From positions 1-5,891 of the forward strand of contig WJLK01000069.1 in assembly GCA_014728565.1 (NCBI GenBank): 5,891 bases of DNA. The letters are read 5' to 3'. The notes beneath the pieces are model-generated. The model had not been told where the DNA came from, searched no databases, and saw only the letters and a program-made list of their open reading frames with translations. The stretch comes from Candidatus Pacearchaeota archaeon (lineage in GTDB: Archaea > Nanobdellota > Nanobdellia > Pacearchaeales > GW2011-AR1). Shown here in pieces: positions 5,214-5,891 of this stretch. Both the position numbers and the translations under genes were made by a program. How positions within the stretch are numbered: position 1 is the stretch's first letter; the number at the start of each line of letters is the position of its first letter.

Positions 5214-5891
5214 TTATCCAGACCAGAAATTTATTGTTCTCAGTTTATTTAAATCATTTTTATATAACTCTCTCATATCATTTATTTTATAGATATTCAT
5301 CAGCATTCTATCAAAACCAGGACCCCATGCTAGAACAGGAATTGGTTTTCCTAGAAGCGGTTCTGTTACTTCTGGTCTGAAAATTCCTGCTGCAAAAACT
5401 TCCATCCATTCTCCTCTTTTTTCATTCCAGACATCTCCTTCAAGACTTGGTTCTGTGTATGGAAAGTGATGAGGCCGAAATCTAACTTTGTTGTAACCCA
5501 TTTTTTTAGCAAATTCTTTTAAATAACCTAGTAACTGGCAGAGGTTTGCATTTTCATCAATAACAATTCCTTCTGTTTGGTAGAATTCAAATCCGTGACT
5601 CCAATCAACTGTTTCATTTCTGAAGTTTTTTCCTATTGCAAAGAATTTTGCCGGGAGGTCTTCTTTTTTAAGTCCTGCTAGTGTTTGTGCGCTCAGCACT
5701 GTTGTGTGTGTCCTTAGTAGGTTTTCTGATGCTATCTTTTCGCTCCATTTTCCGCCCCATCCTTTTGAACCTTTGATTTCACCTTCATGTGCTTTTTTTA
5801 CTTCATTGATTATTTTTTTATCTGGAAGTTTTGCTTTTTTGTTTTTTATGAAAAAAGTATCCTGCATTTCTCTTACTGGATGGTCTTGTGC
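5214..5891 (-). CDS. pheS: Phenylalanyl-tRNA synthetase alpha subunit, C-terminal catalytic part (5' end outside the window)
   Basis: PheS holds the class II aminoacylation site that activates phenylalanine and charges tRNA-Phe. About 225 C-terminal residues are visible and the frame runs off the right edge; the first residues read AQDHPVREMQDTFF, a hallmark of PheS class II motif 1 and proof that the internal Met at 5867 is not the start. Motif 2 is FFAIGKNFRNE (Arg in FRNE, visible residues 90-93) continuing to WSHGFEFYQTEG. FRPHHFPYTEPSLE (about 138-151) forms the phenylalanine pocket and motif 3 is AWGPGFDRM (188-196). All signature residues are intact, so this is a functional gene. Archaeal PheS is usually about 500 residues, so the N-terminal tRNA-binding half and the operon promoter lie outside. 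It is first of four tightly packed genes ending in pheT. Confidence 0.96.
   Translation of the reverse strand, partial: AQDHPVREMQDTFFIKNKKAKLPDKKIINEVKKAHEGEIKGSKGWGGKWSEKIASENLLRTHTTVLSAQTLAGLKKEDLPAKFFAIGKNFRNETVDWSHGFEFYQTEGIVIDENANLCQLLGYLKEFAKKMGYNKVRFRPHHFPYTEPSLEGDVWNEKRGEWMEVFAAGIFRPEVTEPLLGKPIPVLAWGPGFDRMLMNIYKINDMRELYKNDLNKLRTINFWSG

Noticed and set aside
5214..5867. Reading pheS as a complete 217-residue gene starting at the ATG at 5867
   Set aside because: The frame continues upstream with DHPVRE directly before that Met, which is conserved PheS motif 1 sequence, so the gene is cut by the window edge rather than starting there.

Overview
The window is AT-rich and looks archaeal. 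PheS and PheT are of the archaeal/eukaryotic type (a 550-residue PheT without the bacterial extra domains), and the one clear promoter carries a TTTATATA box about 25 bases upstream of a short leader with a GAGGTG ribosome-binding site. The low G+C, Lys/Ile/Asn-rich proteins, tightly packed genes and a secreted protein built from hydrolase and Cys-rich modules suggest a DPANN-type archaeon (Woesearchaeota/Pacearchaeota-like). That placement is inference from style, not from a marker phylogeny.

Left part, + strand. The 3' part of a small helical gene of unknown function (2-346) is followed almost at once by a promoter and then by a large gene (395-2833). The large gene encodes an 812-residue predicted secreted protein with an unusual layout: signal peptide, alpha/beta-hydrolase copy 1, a Cys/Asp-rich module of the MopE type, an acidic linker with N-x-T sequons, alpha/beta-hydrolase copy 2, a small Cys cluster and a charged C-terminal region. 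Copy 2 has a complete Ser-Asp-His triad and motifs resembling cutinase/polyester-hydrolase enzymes. Copy 1 has Ala at the nucleophile position and looks catalytically dead. This protein is the most interesting object in the window.

Right part, - strand. Four genes run tightly together from the right edge toward the left: pheS (5' end outside the window), a MazG-like protein with a basic tail, a small ASCH/DUF3850-like protein, and pheT. Gaps are 2 bases, a 1-base TAATG overlap and 1 base, so they almost certainly form one transcription unit. The two phenylalanyl-tRNA synthetase subunits are thus separated by two small genes, one of a nucleotide-hydrolase family and one of a PUA-like RNA-binding fold. 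The two transcription units converge on a 41-base AT-only-looking spacer (2834-2874) that probably terminates both.

I see no tRNA or rRNA gene, CRISPR array, insertion sequence, integrase or attachment site. Apart from the two hydrolase copies there are no obvious repeats, and there is no gene-free stretch longer than about 50 bases.
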